Shown here: piece by piece, positions 34,861-44,202 of the stretch
Position numbering within the stretch: the first letter of the stretch is position 1
Layout: every line of letters begins with the position of its first letter
From: Desulfosarcina sp.
GTDB lineage: Bacteria; Desulfobacterota; Desulfobacteria; Desulfobacterales; Desulfosarcinaceae
Assembly: GCA_014237405.1 (NCBI GenBank)
Contig: JABZFO010000019.1
Coordinates: 1 to 60,914 of the forward strand
Reading direction: 5' to 3'
Length of the DNA: 60,914 nt
Translations under genes and position numbers: made by a program
Notes under the pieces: generated by a model
Databases searched by the model: none
The model's input: the letters and a program-made list of their open reading frames with translations, nothing else
What the model was told of the DNA's origin: nothing

Positions 34861-35724
34861 ATGTTAAGTCAGTTGAACAGCCGAACGAATGATATAAATA
34901 TGGGTGTTGAAATCATCACCACGATTGAACCCAAATCCGGATGGCAATTAATAAACTTCAAAGAGCTTTTAGAATATAAAGACCTTTTCTTCTTTCTCGT
35001 ATGGAGAGACATCAAGGTGTTGTATGCGCAAACGATATTAGGGTTCTCATGGGCTATTTTTCAGCCATTGGTTCAAATAATTCTGTTTACGATAGTATTC
35101 GGTAAGGTCGCCAAAATCAGCACCGATGGGATCCCCTACTTTCTTTTTTCAACCGTCGCGATAATTCCCTGGACATTCATGTCCCAAGCCATGACACAAT
35201 CCAGTCAAAGTCTAGTAACCGGGCAACATATTCTCGGAAAAGTGTATTTCCCCAGGTTAATATTTCCATTAACCGCTGTTTTTGCCAAAATGGTCGATTT
35301 TGGGATTTCTCTTTTCATCATACTATTCGCGCTCATCTATTACAAAGTTTTACCCACGTGGAACCTGCTGCTTTTGCCCCTATTTATTCTTAACATGCTG
35401 TGCATTGCCGCCGGTGTCGGTTTGTGGTTGTCGGCAATGGCAATCCGTTTTAGAGACGTTAGATACGCTCTGAGTTTTCTCACCCGAATCCTGATGTATA
35501 CGGCACCCATTGTTTACTCGGCTTCATCAATACCTGCGAAATGGCGAATGGTTTATTCTTTGAATCCGATTGTGGGAACGATTGAAGGATTTAGGGCTTG
35601 TCTGCTGGGCACACCCATACCATGGGGCTACATCTGGCCGGGAATAATCACCGCAGCCATGTTACTGGTCAGTGGTTCACTATATTTCAAACATATGGAG
35701 AAAGTATTTGTTGACGTAATATAG
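34861..35724 (+). CDS. wzm: ABC-type polysaccharide exporter, permease (Wzm type)
   Basis: This is a 287-residue ABC-2 family permease with six hydrophobic segments, from LFFFLVWRDIKVLYAQTILG (the conserved cytoplasmic lead-in) through FSWAIFQPLVQIILFTIVFG to AMLLVSGSLYFKHMEKVFVDVI at the end. It would form the inner-membrane channel exporting lipid-linked polysaccharide. I chose ATG 34861; ATG 34900 is possible. It is followed at 63 bp by its ATPase. This identifies the locus as using the ABC-dependent export route. Confidence 0.9.
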   Translation: MLSQLNSRTNDINMGVEIITTIEPKSGWQLINFKELLEYKDLFFFLVWRDIKVLYAQTILGFSWAIFQPLVQIILFTIVFGKVAKISTDGIPYFLFSTVAIIPWTFMSQAMTQSSQSLVTGQHILGKVYFPRLIFPLTAVFAKMVDFGISLFIILFALIYYKVLPTWNLLLLPLFILNMLCIAAGVGLWLSAMAIRFRDVRYALSFLTRILMYTAPIVYSASSIPAKWRMVYSLNPIVGTIEGFRACLLGTPIPWGYIWPGIITAAMLLVSGSLYFKHMEKVFVDVI

Positions 35725-35787
35725 TCCCTCCAACAATGAAATTGGTCCTAAAGACATTTTTGAGATAGCTTTTAGAAAAGATCACCC

Positions 35788-37161
35788 ATGGGGATGCCAA
35801 TGTTTGATAAAAACGTAGCCATTGAAGTCGAAAATATAAGCAAAATTTACCGAATCGGAACCAAAGACGAGCTTCAGGATAATCTTGCTCAGACCGTTTT
35901 TGGATTTTTCAAAAACCCGATAAAAAACTATCGAAAATACCGATCTCTCTACAAATTTGATGATGCCGAGCTGTATACTAGTAACCAATCAGATGAAGCG
36001 TCTTCCGATATAATCTGGGCGGTGAAGGATGTCTCATTTGACGTTAAAAAAGGTGAACTGATTGGAATAATAGGGAGAAATGGCGCAGGGAAGTCAACGC
36101 TCCTGAAAATATTATGCCGGATTACCGATCCAACCAAAGGCCACGCCCGGATCCGAGGCAGAATCTCCAGCCTCCTGGAGGTCGGAACCGGGTTTCATAA
36201 CGAACTGACCGGCAGAGAGAACGTTTATCTAAATGGTACAATATTAGGCATGACCAAAGTAGAGATAAAACGGAAATTTGATGAAATCGTGCATTTTTCT
36301 GGTATTGAAAAATTTATCGATACGCCGGTCAAACGGTACTCAAGCGGAATGAAAGTTCGATTAGCCTTTTCCGTGGCCGCTCATTTGGAGCCGGAAATCC
36401 TGATTATTGATGAAGTCTTGGCGGTGGGAGATGCGGATTTTCAGAAAAAGTGTTTGAATAAAATGGAAGATGTGGGCCAACAAGGCCGAACAGTCATTTT
36501 TGTCTCACACAACTTGCCTGCTGTTTGCCGCTTGTGCGAACGAGTCATATTGCTGGACAGAGGGGGGCTTGTAGAAGATGGCTCTCCAGCTCAGGTCGTC
36601 AGCAGGTATCTGAACTCGGACTTTGGTACAAGTGCCTCACGGGAATGGATTGACCCGACCACTGCGCCAGCTGGTGATATTGCCCGCTTGAATGCTGTGC
36701 GGTTGCAGGCAGACGACGGTCAAATCAGGGATACGATCGACATACGGCGCTCCTTTACTGTCGAGATGGAGTATGAGGTATTTAGGAGTGGTTCTGTGCT
36801 GTTGCCAGTGTTTGCCTTTGACAATGAAGAAGGTCTGCGCGTCTTCACAACAGTAGACCAGGACCCCACCTGGCGACGGCAGCCTCGCCTGGAGGGGCGA
36901 TACATAAGCACGGTTCATATTCCTGGGAATCTACTTGCCGAGGGTATGCTGTTTATTACTTGTACGCTTTTAACTATGAATCCGGATCGCGTTCAATTTA
37001 TGGAACGTACCGCTTTGGCTTTTCAGATCGTTGATAGTGTGGATGGCGATTCCGCTCGTGGAGACTACGCAAAAAATATTCCGGGAATAGTAAGACCAAT
37101 GCTGCAATGGACAACTCAATTCGATCCGGCTTTTGGTGAAGCTGCAATAGGTGGTTTATGA
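35788..37161 (+). CDS. wzt: ABC-type polysaccharide exporter, ATPase with C-terminal carbohydrate-binding domain (Wzt type)
   Basis: This is a 457-residue ATPase. Walker A is GRNGAGKST (residues 96-104), the signature YSSGMKVRLAFSVA, Walker B EILIIDEVLAVGD and the switch histidine VSHNL. A ~35-residue insertion (KNPIKNYRKYRSLY) precedes the nucleotide-binding core, as in long Wzt proteins. Residues ~275-457 form the C-terminal beta-sandwich that, in known Wzt proteins, recognises the capped non-reducing end of the O-polysaccharide and so links export to chain termination. That implies a terminal modification such as sulfate, acyl or methyl. A gap of ~500 bp follows, ending this operon. Confidence 0.93.
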   Translation: MGMPMFDKNVAIEVENISKIYRIGTKDELQDNLAQTVFGFFKNPIKNYRKYRSLYKFDDAELYTSNQSDEASSDIIWAVKDVSFDVKKGELIGIIGRNGAGKSTLLKILCRITDPTKGHARIRGRISSLLEVGTGFHNELTGRENVYLNGTILGMTKVEIKRKFDEIVHFSGIEKFIDTPVKRYSSGMKVRLAFSVAAHLEPEILIIDEVLAVGDADFQKKCLNKMEDVGQQGRTVIFVSHNLPAVCRLCERVILLDRGGLVEDGSPAQVVSRYLNSDFGTSASREWIDPTTAPAGDIARLNAVRLQADDGQIRDTIDIRRSFTVEMEYEVFRSGSVLLPVFAFDNEEGLRVFTTVDQDPTWRRQPRLEGRYISTVHIPGNLLAEGMLFITCTLLTMNPDRVQFMERTALAFQIVDSVDGDSARGDYAKNIPGIVRPMLQWTTQFDPAFGEAAIGGL

Positions 37162-37667
37162 ATAGTAAAAAAGCAATTATCGACGATACAAAGTATTTGA
37201 TATGATAAGTACAAATTGTACTTCGACGATTGGAATTGCTAAATAAACCTCTAATTGTCGTACCATTCAGAATTTCTATTTTTCGGTTACGATTTTTGCA
37301 CACTTGGGTATTAGTTACGATTTTTACACACTATGGCTGCCATTTTTTTTCACCCGGTTTTTTATAGCTCGAAGCCTGTGCCTGCCCGAGTTTTTTTAAA
37401 CATTTAATTATCAACAAAATCAAATGGTAGATGCCCTGTAACAATTACCGTTGATGACCTGGCAAATCAATTGCATAAGTAACACTTCTTAATTTTAAAT
37501 TTTAATACTGCTTGTGGTACACGTCAAAGTAGGCTACAGACCGGCTGCACCTTTTTGAACCTACATTTGACTAATAAATGACGTTCCCATTTGCACTACA
37601 TATAAAGTGATAGTTTGTTTTACTTACCAGGAAAATTCACTAAACGCCGAATTAGAAAGGATCTTTC
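37162..37667. other. Intergenic region after the exporter
   Basis: No gene is seen in this 506 bp. It contains an 18-base near-direct repeat, TTACGATTTTTGCACACT at 37287 and TTACGATTTTTACACACT at 37315. Such repeats are often mobile-element ends or regulator sites; nothing further supports either. The stretch is AT-rich and should hold the promoter of the next gene. Confidence 0.45.
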
Positions 37668-39257
37668 ATGAAAAAGTTTTCCCTGTTTCATCCTCGTTTC
37701 ATTGTCCTGCCGATTGCCATTTTGGGTATCATTCTGGCCAGCGCAGCCAGCACACTGGCAGCTGATCCTTTCAAGGAAGTCAACGGGCGACTTGTCATAG
37801 AAGCGGAAAATTACCACTCTAAAGCAAATACTGGTGTTAGAAACTGGTACGTGTTTCCCAGATCATCATCATCACCCACACCGGATCCCGATGGCCCGCA
37901 CACATCAGGGGCCGGAAACGGAAAATATGTTGAAGCCCTGCCGGATACCCGTGTGACCCATTCAGACCCTCTACAGCAAAACGTTAATTTTTTCAAAAGT
38001 GGCAGTAATGCCCCCCGCATGAATTACCGGGTCCGCATCAACTCGGCGGGACGTTATTATATTCGCGGGAGATCAATATGGACCGGTACAGAAGACAATG
38101 GCGTCCACTTCGGCTACGACAACAAATGGCCGTTGTCCGGAACCGCGGCACAGTGGTGCGGCGATTGGCACAAATGGCAATGGTCAGGCAATCGGCGGAC
38201 CGCTTCGAATCACTGCGGTATTAAAAACGCGCTATATCTGGATCTTTCTGCCGGGGACCATACCATTATGATCGCCATGCGGGAAGATGGTTTTGAGTTG
38301 GACCGATTTGTATTGACAAAGAGTAGTACCTATTTCCCAACGGGTGTCGGACCGGCGGAAAGCCCCCGAACGACAGGCGGCTCCACTCCTCCCCCTCCCC
38401 CTCCCCCTTCCCCTCCCACCGGTGTTTTAGACTCAAGGTTTGCTAAAACCACTCTTACCGATGGCGTCGAGTATTATACGGACAGGGACTATCAGTTAAC
38501 CGGTGTGCCCTCGTCGTATGACGATATGGTGGCGATAATAACGCCCAATGCCGATCGGAACCGCACAGATGCCAGTGGTTACTTGACCTTTACGATGCCC
38601 TATGATGGCACGGTGTACGTGGCCTATGACAGTCGGGCAACCAGCGAACCTAATTGGATGAACGGTTTTCTCGACACCGGTGACATTCTCGAGACATCCT
38701 TGTCAACGCAACCATCCCTGAAGATATACAGTCAAAACTATGATAAAGGTGATATCATAAACTTTGGTGCCAACAAGGCGCCAGGGTTTACCGGTGGTAC
38801 GGTCAGCAATTACATCGTGTTTTACAGCCATGGAGACTGTGCGCTGGATAGCAAGTTTGACAAAACCACGATGGCTGTTGCGGCATATTATTACACCGAC
38901 CGCAACTACACCATCACGGATGGCGTTCCAGACTGGATGCTCGGGCGCACGTTAATTCAAACGCCCAATAACGAGAAAAAAAATAGTGCGGCCAGCGGAT
39001 ATGTGCGCTTCACAACTCCAGTCAGCTGGTGGGTGTATGTGCTTTTTGACAGCCGGTCATCTTCAATACCAAGTTGGTTAAACGGTTGGGAATTGCGCTC
39101 GCAGTATGAAATCGAAACATCATTGGAAACGCAGCCGTATATGAAGGTATACCGAAAATGGTTTAATGCCGGGCAGTGTGTTGATTTAGGTGGTAATTAC
39201 GGACCGGGGGCATCTTCTGAATACCGCAGCAACTACATGGTGGTATATGGAAAGTAG
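37668..39257 (+). CDS. Secreted protein: carbohydrate-binding-like N-terminal domain plus two copies of an unrecognised domain
   Basis: This is a 529-residue exported protein with signal peptide FIVLPIAILGIILASAASTLA. Residues ~35-225 begin VNGRLVIEAENYHSK and end with a DGFELDRFVLTK strand, the pattern of galactose-binding-like modules attached to glycan-active proteins; it is rich in Trp and His (WCGDWHKWQWSGN). A proline linker (PPPPPPPSPP) follows. The last ~280 residues are two copies of one ~135-residue beta-rich domain, beginning LDSRFAKTTL and LDSKFDKTTM, each with YYTDR, GVP, TPN, ASGY, W(M/L)NG and ETSL..QP. I do not recognise this domain. The position suggests binding of the exported polysaccharide, but this is not shown. 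Confidence 0.8.
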   Translation: MKKFSLFHPRFIVLPIAILGIILASAASTLAADPFKEVNGRLVIEAENYHSKANTGVRNWYVFPRSSSSPTPDPDGPHTSGAGNGKYVEALPDTRVTHSDPLQQNVNFFKSGSNAPRMNYRVRINSAGRYYIRGRSIWTGTEDNGVHFGYDNKWPLSGTAAQWCGDWHKWQWSGNRRTASNHCGIKNALYLDLSAGDHTIMIAMREDGFELDRFVLTKSSTYFPTGVGPAESPRTTGGSTPPPPPPPSPPTGVLDSRFAKTTLTDGVEYYTDRDYQLTGVPSSYDDMVAIITPNADRNRTDASGYLTFTMPYDGTVYVAYDSRATSEPNWMNGFLDTGDILETSLSTQPSLKIYSQNYDKGDIINFGANKAPGFTGGTVSNYIVFYSHGDCALDSKFDKTTMAVAAYYYTDRNYTITDGVPDWMLGRTLIQTPNNEKKNSAASGYVRFTTPVSWWVYVLFDSRSSSIPSWLNGWELRSQYEIETSLETQPYMKVYRKWFNAGQCVDLGGNYGPGASSEYRSNYMVVYGK

Positions 39258-39370
39258 TGTGTGAAGGCTTTCCGTATACTTTCACACAGCCAATCCTATC
39301 AGAAAACCAATAGAGAGGGCCTTGCCTGAATGGCTTGGCCCTCTCAAATTTACAGACGGCCGGCAAATCG

Positions 39371-39480
39371 TTCAACATCGAACATCGAATGATGAACTCG
39401 CTTCGCTCAGCCTGTTTATAAAAATAGGCAGAATACCTTATTCAAAATTCGACGTTGGACGTTGGATGCTCGACGTTCAT
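39371..39480. repeat. Inverted-repeat element with GACGTTGGACGTTGGA-type ends
   Basis: TTCAACATCGAACATCGAAT at the left is roughly complementary to ATTCGACGTTGGACGTTGG with GCTCGACGTTCAT at the right, enclosing ~55 bases. It encodes nothing. This type of low-complexity repeat is a common intergenic element; it may be a small non-autonomous mobile sequence. Confidence 0.5.
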
Positions 39481-39548
39481 AGCCTTTTCGCTTTGACGGC
39501 TACGTCATTGATAGTGGACAGTAATCTGCATGAATCGCGATGTTTTTA

Positions 39549-39620
39549 GACCCCTTCGAGGGGTCTTCATCAAACCACCCGTTCCACGGGTGGTAGGTGA
39601 TTTTTTTCCGAGGCCCTTAG
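39549..39620. repeat. Two adjacent hairpins followed by a dispersed-repeat end
   Basis: A perfect hairpin GACCCC-TTCGA-GGGGTC (39549-39565) is followed after 8 bases by ACCACCCG-TTCCA-CGGGTGGT (39574-39594), then TTTTTTTCCGAGGCCCTTAG (39601-39620), another end of the 28560 element family. Paired small hairpins of this kind are found at IS200/IS605 ends, but no transposase is present. The first hairpin could also terminate the upstream transcript. Confidence 0.55.
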
Positions 39621-39740
39621 TTGACTCGACTTCTTTCTTCCGTCCGAAATCACGCCATCAGTATTCCTTTGAAAATTTCCTCCTCATAAATTAGCATTTT
39701 ATTAACCAAATTCTTGTGTTGTATAGAAGAGGGCAACGGA

Positions 39741-40616
39741 ATGGCATACTTGGAAATTGTGCCGCCATTACGCCAACGATCCTGGGGATGGCCTGCTGTT
39801 GTGAACCTCACATTAGGTGGGACAGGTTCTGGTTTATACCTGCTTGGTGCGTTCTTTACGATTCTCAGCCAAAAATGGCCGGCCGACGTACAATTCATTT
39901 CATTCCAGGTGCTGGCTCCAGTAGTCGTATGTTTTGGTTTTCTTTCTCTATCTATGGAAGCCGGAAAACCTTTGCGTGCATATCGTTTATTCAGCAATCT
40001 ATCAAACTCATGGATGTCGATCGAAAGCCTTGCCGGTGCCATTTTTATTATCATTGCGTTCATCAGTCATTTTTATTCATCTTTCGTTTTTACTGCCATA
40101 GCAGTGGTGGCGGCGCTGGTTTTGATAATTAGTCAAGGGTTCATGGTGTTTAGAGCCACTGCAGTGAAGGCCTGGAATGAATGGCTTGTCCCAGTACTTT
40201 TTGTGACATCCGGTTTTATGACAGCGTGTGGTTTGTTTTTACTGAATACACAGAGCCATTCAAGGATGACTAAGCTTCCGGTAGTGATTTTTTTAATATG
40301 TACATTTTTTAGTCTTGTTGTTTGGCTCCTATATCTTTTTGGGCGGCGTGGTAACGATTTTAAGAAAGCTGTAAACTTTTTAAGGCGCCCGGTTTCATTG
40401 CTGCTTATAGTGGGCATAGGGCATATTATCCCACTTTTCCTACTTTTTTCTATTTTTTTATCTACGGATGTTGAAAATGCATCTCTATTGTCAGCAGTTT
40501 TGCGATTAGTATCAGGTCTGATGTTGATTGTTGGCGGCGCAAGTCAGAAGGTCGGTATCATTTTGGCAGCGGGTTATTATCGCGGTATCGTCTTTGAATC
40601 AACAAAAGAAAGCTAA
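39741..40616 (+). CDS. NrfD/PsrC/DmsC-like integral membrane quinone-linked subunit
   Basis: This is a 291-residue polytopic protein, probably with eight helices (for example FVFTAIAVVAALVLIISQGFM, VVIFLICTFFSLVVWLLYLF, PVSLLLIVGIGHIIPLFLLF). The first part (WGWPAVVNLTLGGTGSGLYLLGA) is characteristic of NrfD/DmsC subunits that exchange electrons between a periplasmic or cytoplasmic iron-sulfur protein and menaquinone. Late in the protein, LVSGLMLIVGGASQKVGIILAAGYYRGI resembles the DmsC end. No haem or catalytic subunit is adjacent; its natural partner is the four-cluster ferredoxin 3.6 kb downstream, with a GMC flavoprotein beside it. Start ATG 39741. Confidence 0.8.
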   Translation: MAYLEIVPPLRQRSWGWPAVVNLTLGGTGSGLYLLGAFFTILSQKWPADVQFISFQVLAPVVVCFGFLSLSMEAGKPLRAYRLFSNLSNSWMSIESLAGAIFIIIAFISHFYSSFVFTAIAVVAALVLIISQGFMVFRATAVKAWNEWLVPVLFVTSGFMTACGLFLLNTQSHSRMTKLPVVIFLICTFFSLVVWLLYLFGRRGNDFKKAVNFLRRPVSLLLIVGIGHIIPLFLLFSIFLSTDVENASLLSAVLRLVSGLMLIVGGASQKVGIILAAGYYRGIVFESTKES

Positions 40617-40676
40617 AACGAAAGTCGTTTGTTCTTTATAAGCTAAACGCCGAAGAATTTTGAATGAATTTTGAAG

Positions 40677-41393
40677 ATGATGGACACTCAATCCTATAGC
40701 AACAAAACCCATAATCGCGTTTATAACGCTTTGTCAAAACGCTGGATCCGCTTTTGGATGCGCTATGCAGGGCTGAACAATTTTGGCCGAATTGCTTCGC
40801 TTTTCGTTTCGTGGTTTGCTCCCCCACACAAGGCCCGGGTATATCTGGCTCAGATGAACCCACAGGGCTATATAGAACCCAATGCAACCATTTATCACTC
40901 AAAACTAAGGTTAGGTGCCAATGTGTTCATTGGTGAGCATGTTATCATTTTTGAAAATAAGGATGGGGGGGCCGTTGATCTGGGTGATCGCGTTAACATC
41001 TTTAGACATAGTATTTTAGAAACAGCGCATGGGGGCAGTCTGATCCTTGAAGATGAGGCAAGTATACATCCACGTTGTCAGTTGAACGCTTACGTTGCCC
41101 CTATTAGAATTGGAAAGGGCACAATGGTAGCCCCGAACTGTGCTTTTTACCCGTACGATCATGGCATAGCACCGGACAGGCCAATACGTGAACAGCCGCT
41201 TCAATCCAAAGGTGGCATTACAGTTGGAAGTGAAGCTTGGATAGGTGTGGGAGTCATCGTGTTAGGCGGCGTACGGATCGGAGATGGTGCAGTTATTGCG
41301 GCGGGATCAGTGGTTACTCAGGATATTCCGGATGGCGCAATCGCCATGGGAAGGCCGGCTCGGGTTGTAAAAATGAGAAATGACTTAACCTAG
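40677..41393 (+). CDS. Hexapeptide-repeat acyltransferase (O-acetyltransferase-like)
   Basis: This ~238-residue protein has a left-handed beta-helix C-terminal half: isoleucine-patch repeats such as LRLGANVFIGEHVIIF, VDLGDRVNIFRHSI, IRIGKGTMVAPNCAFYPYDHGI, ITVGSEAWIGVGVIVLGGVRIGDG and AVIAAGSVVTQDIPDG, ending AMGRPARVVK. The YDHG histidine is the expected catalytic base. Such enzymes acetylate sugars using acetyl-CoA. The N-terminal ~60 residues are basic and amphipathic, possibly for membrane contact. ATG 40677 or 40680 could be the start. It lies between the NrfD-like and sulfotransferase genes on the same strand. Confidence 0.87.
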   Translation: MMDTQSYSNKTHNRVYNALSKRWIRFWMRYAGLNNFGRIASLFVSWFAPPHKARVYLAQMNPQGYIEPNATIYHSKLRLGANVFIGEHVIIFENKDGGAVDLGDRVNIFRHSILETAHGGSLILEDEASIHPRCQLNAYVAPIRIGKGTMVAPNCAFYPYDHGIAPDRPIREQPLQSKGGITVGSEAWIGVGVIVLGGVRIGDGAVIAAGSVVTQDIPDGAIAMGRPARVVKMRNDLT

Positions 41394-41454
41394 TGAAAAC
41401 AATTTCATTCTCATACGAGATAGCCGCGGGGTCCACCTTCCTCCTCTCATTTTA

Positions 41455-42435
41455 ATGGAGGCGCCAAATTTCGAATTTAATAATTCACTACAAATCATCC
41501 TTGAGAAAATAAGGATTACGCAATTGAGAAAAAATATCTGGCGTATCAAGAGAAAAGTCCGTTCCTTTTATGACCATTTTTCCCTTATACCTTTCGGTAG
41601 CTCCGTAAATACGCGTTTTATTATCTTAACGAGTCCAAGAAGCGGTTCAAACCTGCTTTCTAACCATTTGCGTATCCACAAAAACATTATGATGCATTCG
41701 GAAATATTCAACCTGTTCGCCATTTCACGGACGGAGTTAGATAGCATTCTTATAAATCCTCGATCATACTTAAAAGACATTTTAGAAAAAAGAAGCCCTC
41801 CTTCCATAAACACTCTTGGTTTTAAGATTTTTTACAGCCAAGCCAATGAACTTCAGCTAAGTCCAGATCTCAATCTTGCTCTCGGAATACCAGAACCGGG
41901 AGATGATTGGAGAAAGAAGATCTCGGGCGTTCAAGACTATGTGAACCAAAATTATGATAACGAAAAGATTGCCGCAGGGTTCAGAGATGTGTGGACTCTT
42001 TTAGAAGAGGATACTTCGATAAAAGTCATACACCTAATACGAGAAAACAAGTTAAAACAATTCCTTTCCCTTTATAGGGCATCGGTAACTGATGTATGGA
42101 AAAGCTATGACAAAAAAACGTTGAAGGATACGCCCGTATCCTTGCAATATGAGGATTGCTTGAATTTTTTTAAGAAGTATACTTCATGGGAGCATGAGTT
42201 CGACGAACTTTTTTACAAGCATGACAAAATTTCAATAACATACGAAGAGTTCGTAAAAAACAAAATTCCGGTGCTAAAAAAGGTTCAGAATTTTCTAAAT
42301 GTTCCTTTACGTGAGGATCTGAGCACGGGCTTAGTAAAACAGCGTGGAGGATCTCTTTCGGAAACAATTTTCAACTACAGAGAACTCAAATCCAATTTTA
42401 AAAACAGCGAGTGGGAACATTTTTTTGAGGATTGA
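41455..42435 (+). CDS. Sulfotransferase-like protein
   Basis: This is a 326-residue protein with the PAPS 5'-phosphosulfate loop ILTSPRSGSNLLSNHLRIH (residues ~57-75) followed by MMHSEIF, and a likely 3'-phosphate segment VIHLIRENKLKQFLSLYRAS. These features fit the Stf0/bacterial sulfotransferase group, which puts sulfate from PAPS on sugar hydroxyls. The gene is AT-rich like its neighbours and complete. With the second such gene at 49425 it implies that the surface polysaccharide is sulfated. Confidence 0.8.
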   Translation: MEAPNFEFNNSLQIILEKIRITQLRKNIWRIKRKVRSFYDHFSLIPFGSSVNTRFIILTSPRSGSNLLSNHLRIHKNIMMHSEIFNLFAISRTELDSILINPRSYLKDILEKRSPPSINTLGFKIFYSQANELQLSPDLNLALGIPEPGDDWRKKISGVQDYVNQNYDNEKIAAGFRDVWTLLEEDTSIKVIHLIRENKLKQFLSLYRASVTDVWKSYDKKTLKDTPVSLQYEDCLNFFKKYTSWEHEFDELFYKHDKISITYEEFVKNKIPVLKKVQNFLNVPLREDLSTGLVKQRGGSLSETIFNYRELKSNFKNSEWEHFFED

Positions 42436-42505
42436 TGGAATGTCAAAATATTTTCTTTCAGTTCCTTTTCTAATTCTATAGACTCTTTTTCAATTATTCT
42501 AATTT

Positions 42506-44149
42506 ATGTTTATTGATTCCCGATCAATTGGCGAGGAAAGCGTTATCAATACAGACGTATGTATTGTAGGTGCCGGAGTTTCAGGTTTAACACTTGCAAG
42601 GGAATTCAAGCAAGCCAAGTTTAATACCTGCATTATCGAAAGTGGCGGAGAAAAAGCAGATAAAGCAACTCAAGCATTATACTGGGGTGAAAATGTCGGA
42701 ATACCCTACTATCCCCTCGACACGGCAAGGGCACGCTTTTTAGGTGGTTCCAGTCACTATTGGGTTATTGAATTGCCGGAAAATGGAATGGGGGTGCGGT
42801 TGCGGCCCATGGACCCAATAGACTTTGAAGAAAGAGAGTGGGTGCCTTACAGCGGATGGCCCTTTAAAAAAGAACAACTGGACCCCTATTACAAACGCGC
42901 TCAAGAAGTTTGTCAAATTGGCCCAAATAGTTATGATCCAAAAGACTGGATTGAACCAGATCGCCGTAATGAACTGCCGTTTCATGATGATCGGGTTCAT
43001 ACAACCATTTTCCAATTTGGGTTTCGCGATGTATTCTTTAAAGAATATGCAAATGAAGTCAAAAATGCTGAAAATATAACCACTTTATTGCATGGCAACG
43101 CTATCGAAATCGAAACCAATGAAGCGGCGACTGAAGTCATCCGAATAAGAGTTGCTTGTCTGAATGGTAACCATTTTTCGGTTACTGCCAAAACTTACAT
43201 CCTGGCTATGGGAGGCCTTGAAGTTCCACGTTTGCTCTTATTATCGAATAAGACACAGAAATCAGGCCTTGGTAACGAAAACGATTTGGTTGGCCGCTTT
43301 TTCATGGAACACCCTCATTTGTGGTGTGGCGCTTTTTTCCCATCAAGTGTTGGTGTATCAAATTCCACAGGTTTGTACGAAGTGTACAGTAAAAATGGGA
43401 CTCCTGTTATGGGGAAGATTACACTGAGTGAAAGCACCTTAAGAAAAGAAAAATTGCTGAATTGGGTGACTTCGGTTCACCCTGAGTACGAACTCAGCTA
43501 TAAAAAATATTTGGGGTTTTACGAGCCAGGTGTTCTTGCGTGCAGAGCCATAAAAAATGACTTACTAAAGAATCATTCTTTAATAAATATGAAAGATCAT
43601 GTTTACAAAGCATTATCCGACACAAACGCTATCTTTCGTTTTATCTATCGAAAAACTAAAAGCCACTACAAAAGAGATTTTAATCGTGCTGAACATATTA
43701 CTGTTTATCGATTGAACCCAATGGTTGAGCAGGCTCCCAATCCGGAAAGTTGTGTATTTCTAGGAACTGAAAAAGATGCTTTGGGTCAATTTAGGATTAA
43801 CCTAAATTGGCAGCTCACACCCTTGGACACCTACACCATAACCCGGGCCCAGGAAATTCTTGATGAAGAATTACGAAAAGCCGGTTTAGGGCATCTGCTA
43901 ATTGAAACGAAAAAAGATATAGTACCGAAAGGCATTCACGGCGGATGGCACCATATGGGAACCACGCGAATGCATGCTGACCCAAAAAAGGGTGTTGTGG
44001 ACCCAACTTGTCGTGTTCATGGCATCTCCAACCTTTACATCGGCGGAGCCTCCGTTTTTCCAACAAGCGGCTATGCCAACCCAGTCTTAACCACGATTGC
44101 ATTGGTCTTGCGTCTGGCCGATCATGTCCGCAAGACAATGGACGCATAA
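42506..44149 (+). CDS. GMC-family FAD-dependent oxidoreductase
   Basis: This is a 547-residue flavoprotein of the glucose-methanol-choline family, cytoplasmic (no signal or twin-arginine sequence). FAD-binding motif DVCIVGAGVSGLTLA is at residues 17-31 with the ribose-binding acidic residue in CIIESGG; LGGSSHYW is the second flavin contact. The catalytic His is H482 or H483 in GGWHHMGTTRM, and the Asn partner is N525 in SGYANPVLT; IGGASVFPTSG is the C-terminal signature. GMC enzymes oxidise alcohols or sugars, mostly with oxygen or a quinone/cytochrome acceptor. Here the next gene is a four-cluster ferredoxin, a plausible acceptor. Substrate inferred: a sugar hydroxyl on a precursor. Confidence 0.88.
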   Translation: MFIDSRSIGEESVINTDVCIVGAGVSGLTLAREFKQAKFNTCIIESGGEKADKATQALYWGENVGIPYYPLDTARARFLGGSSHYWVIELPENGMGVRLRPMDPIDFEEREWVPYSGWPFKKEQLDPYYKRAQEVCQIGPNSYDPKDWIEPDRRNELPFHDDRVHTTIFQFGFRDVFFKEYANEVKNAENITTLLHGNAIEIETNEAATEVIRIRVACLNGNHFSVTAKTYILAMGGLEVPRLLLLSNKTQKSGLGNENDLVGRFFMEHPHLWCGAFFPSSVGVSNSTGLYEVYSKNGTPVMGKITLSESTLRKEKLLNWVTSVHPEYELSYKKYLGFYEPGVLACRAIKNDLLKNHSLINMKDHVYKALSDTNAIFRFIYRKTKSHYKRDFNRAEHITVYRLNPMVEQAPNPESCVFLGTEKDALGQFRINLNWQLTPLDTYTITRAQEILDEELRKAGLGHLLIETKKDIVPKGIHGGWHHMGTTRMHADPKKGVVDPTCRVHGISNLYIGGASVFPTSGYANPVLTTIALVLRLADHVRKTMDA

Positions 44150-44202
44150 GTATTCCACTCGTTTCAATTAAACCTTAATCCTTTTTTGCAGGTTAGAACT
44201 CA

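Noticed and set aside
36998..37303. 101-codon minus-strand frame over the end of wzt
   Set aside because: It is the complement of a well-supported coding region and has no motif.
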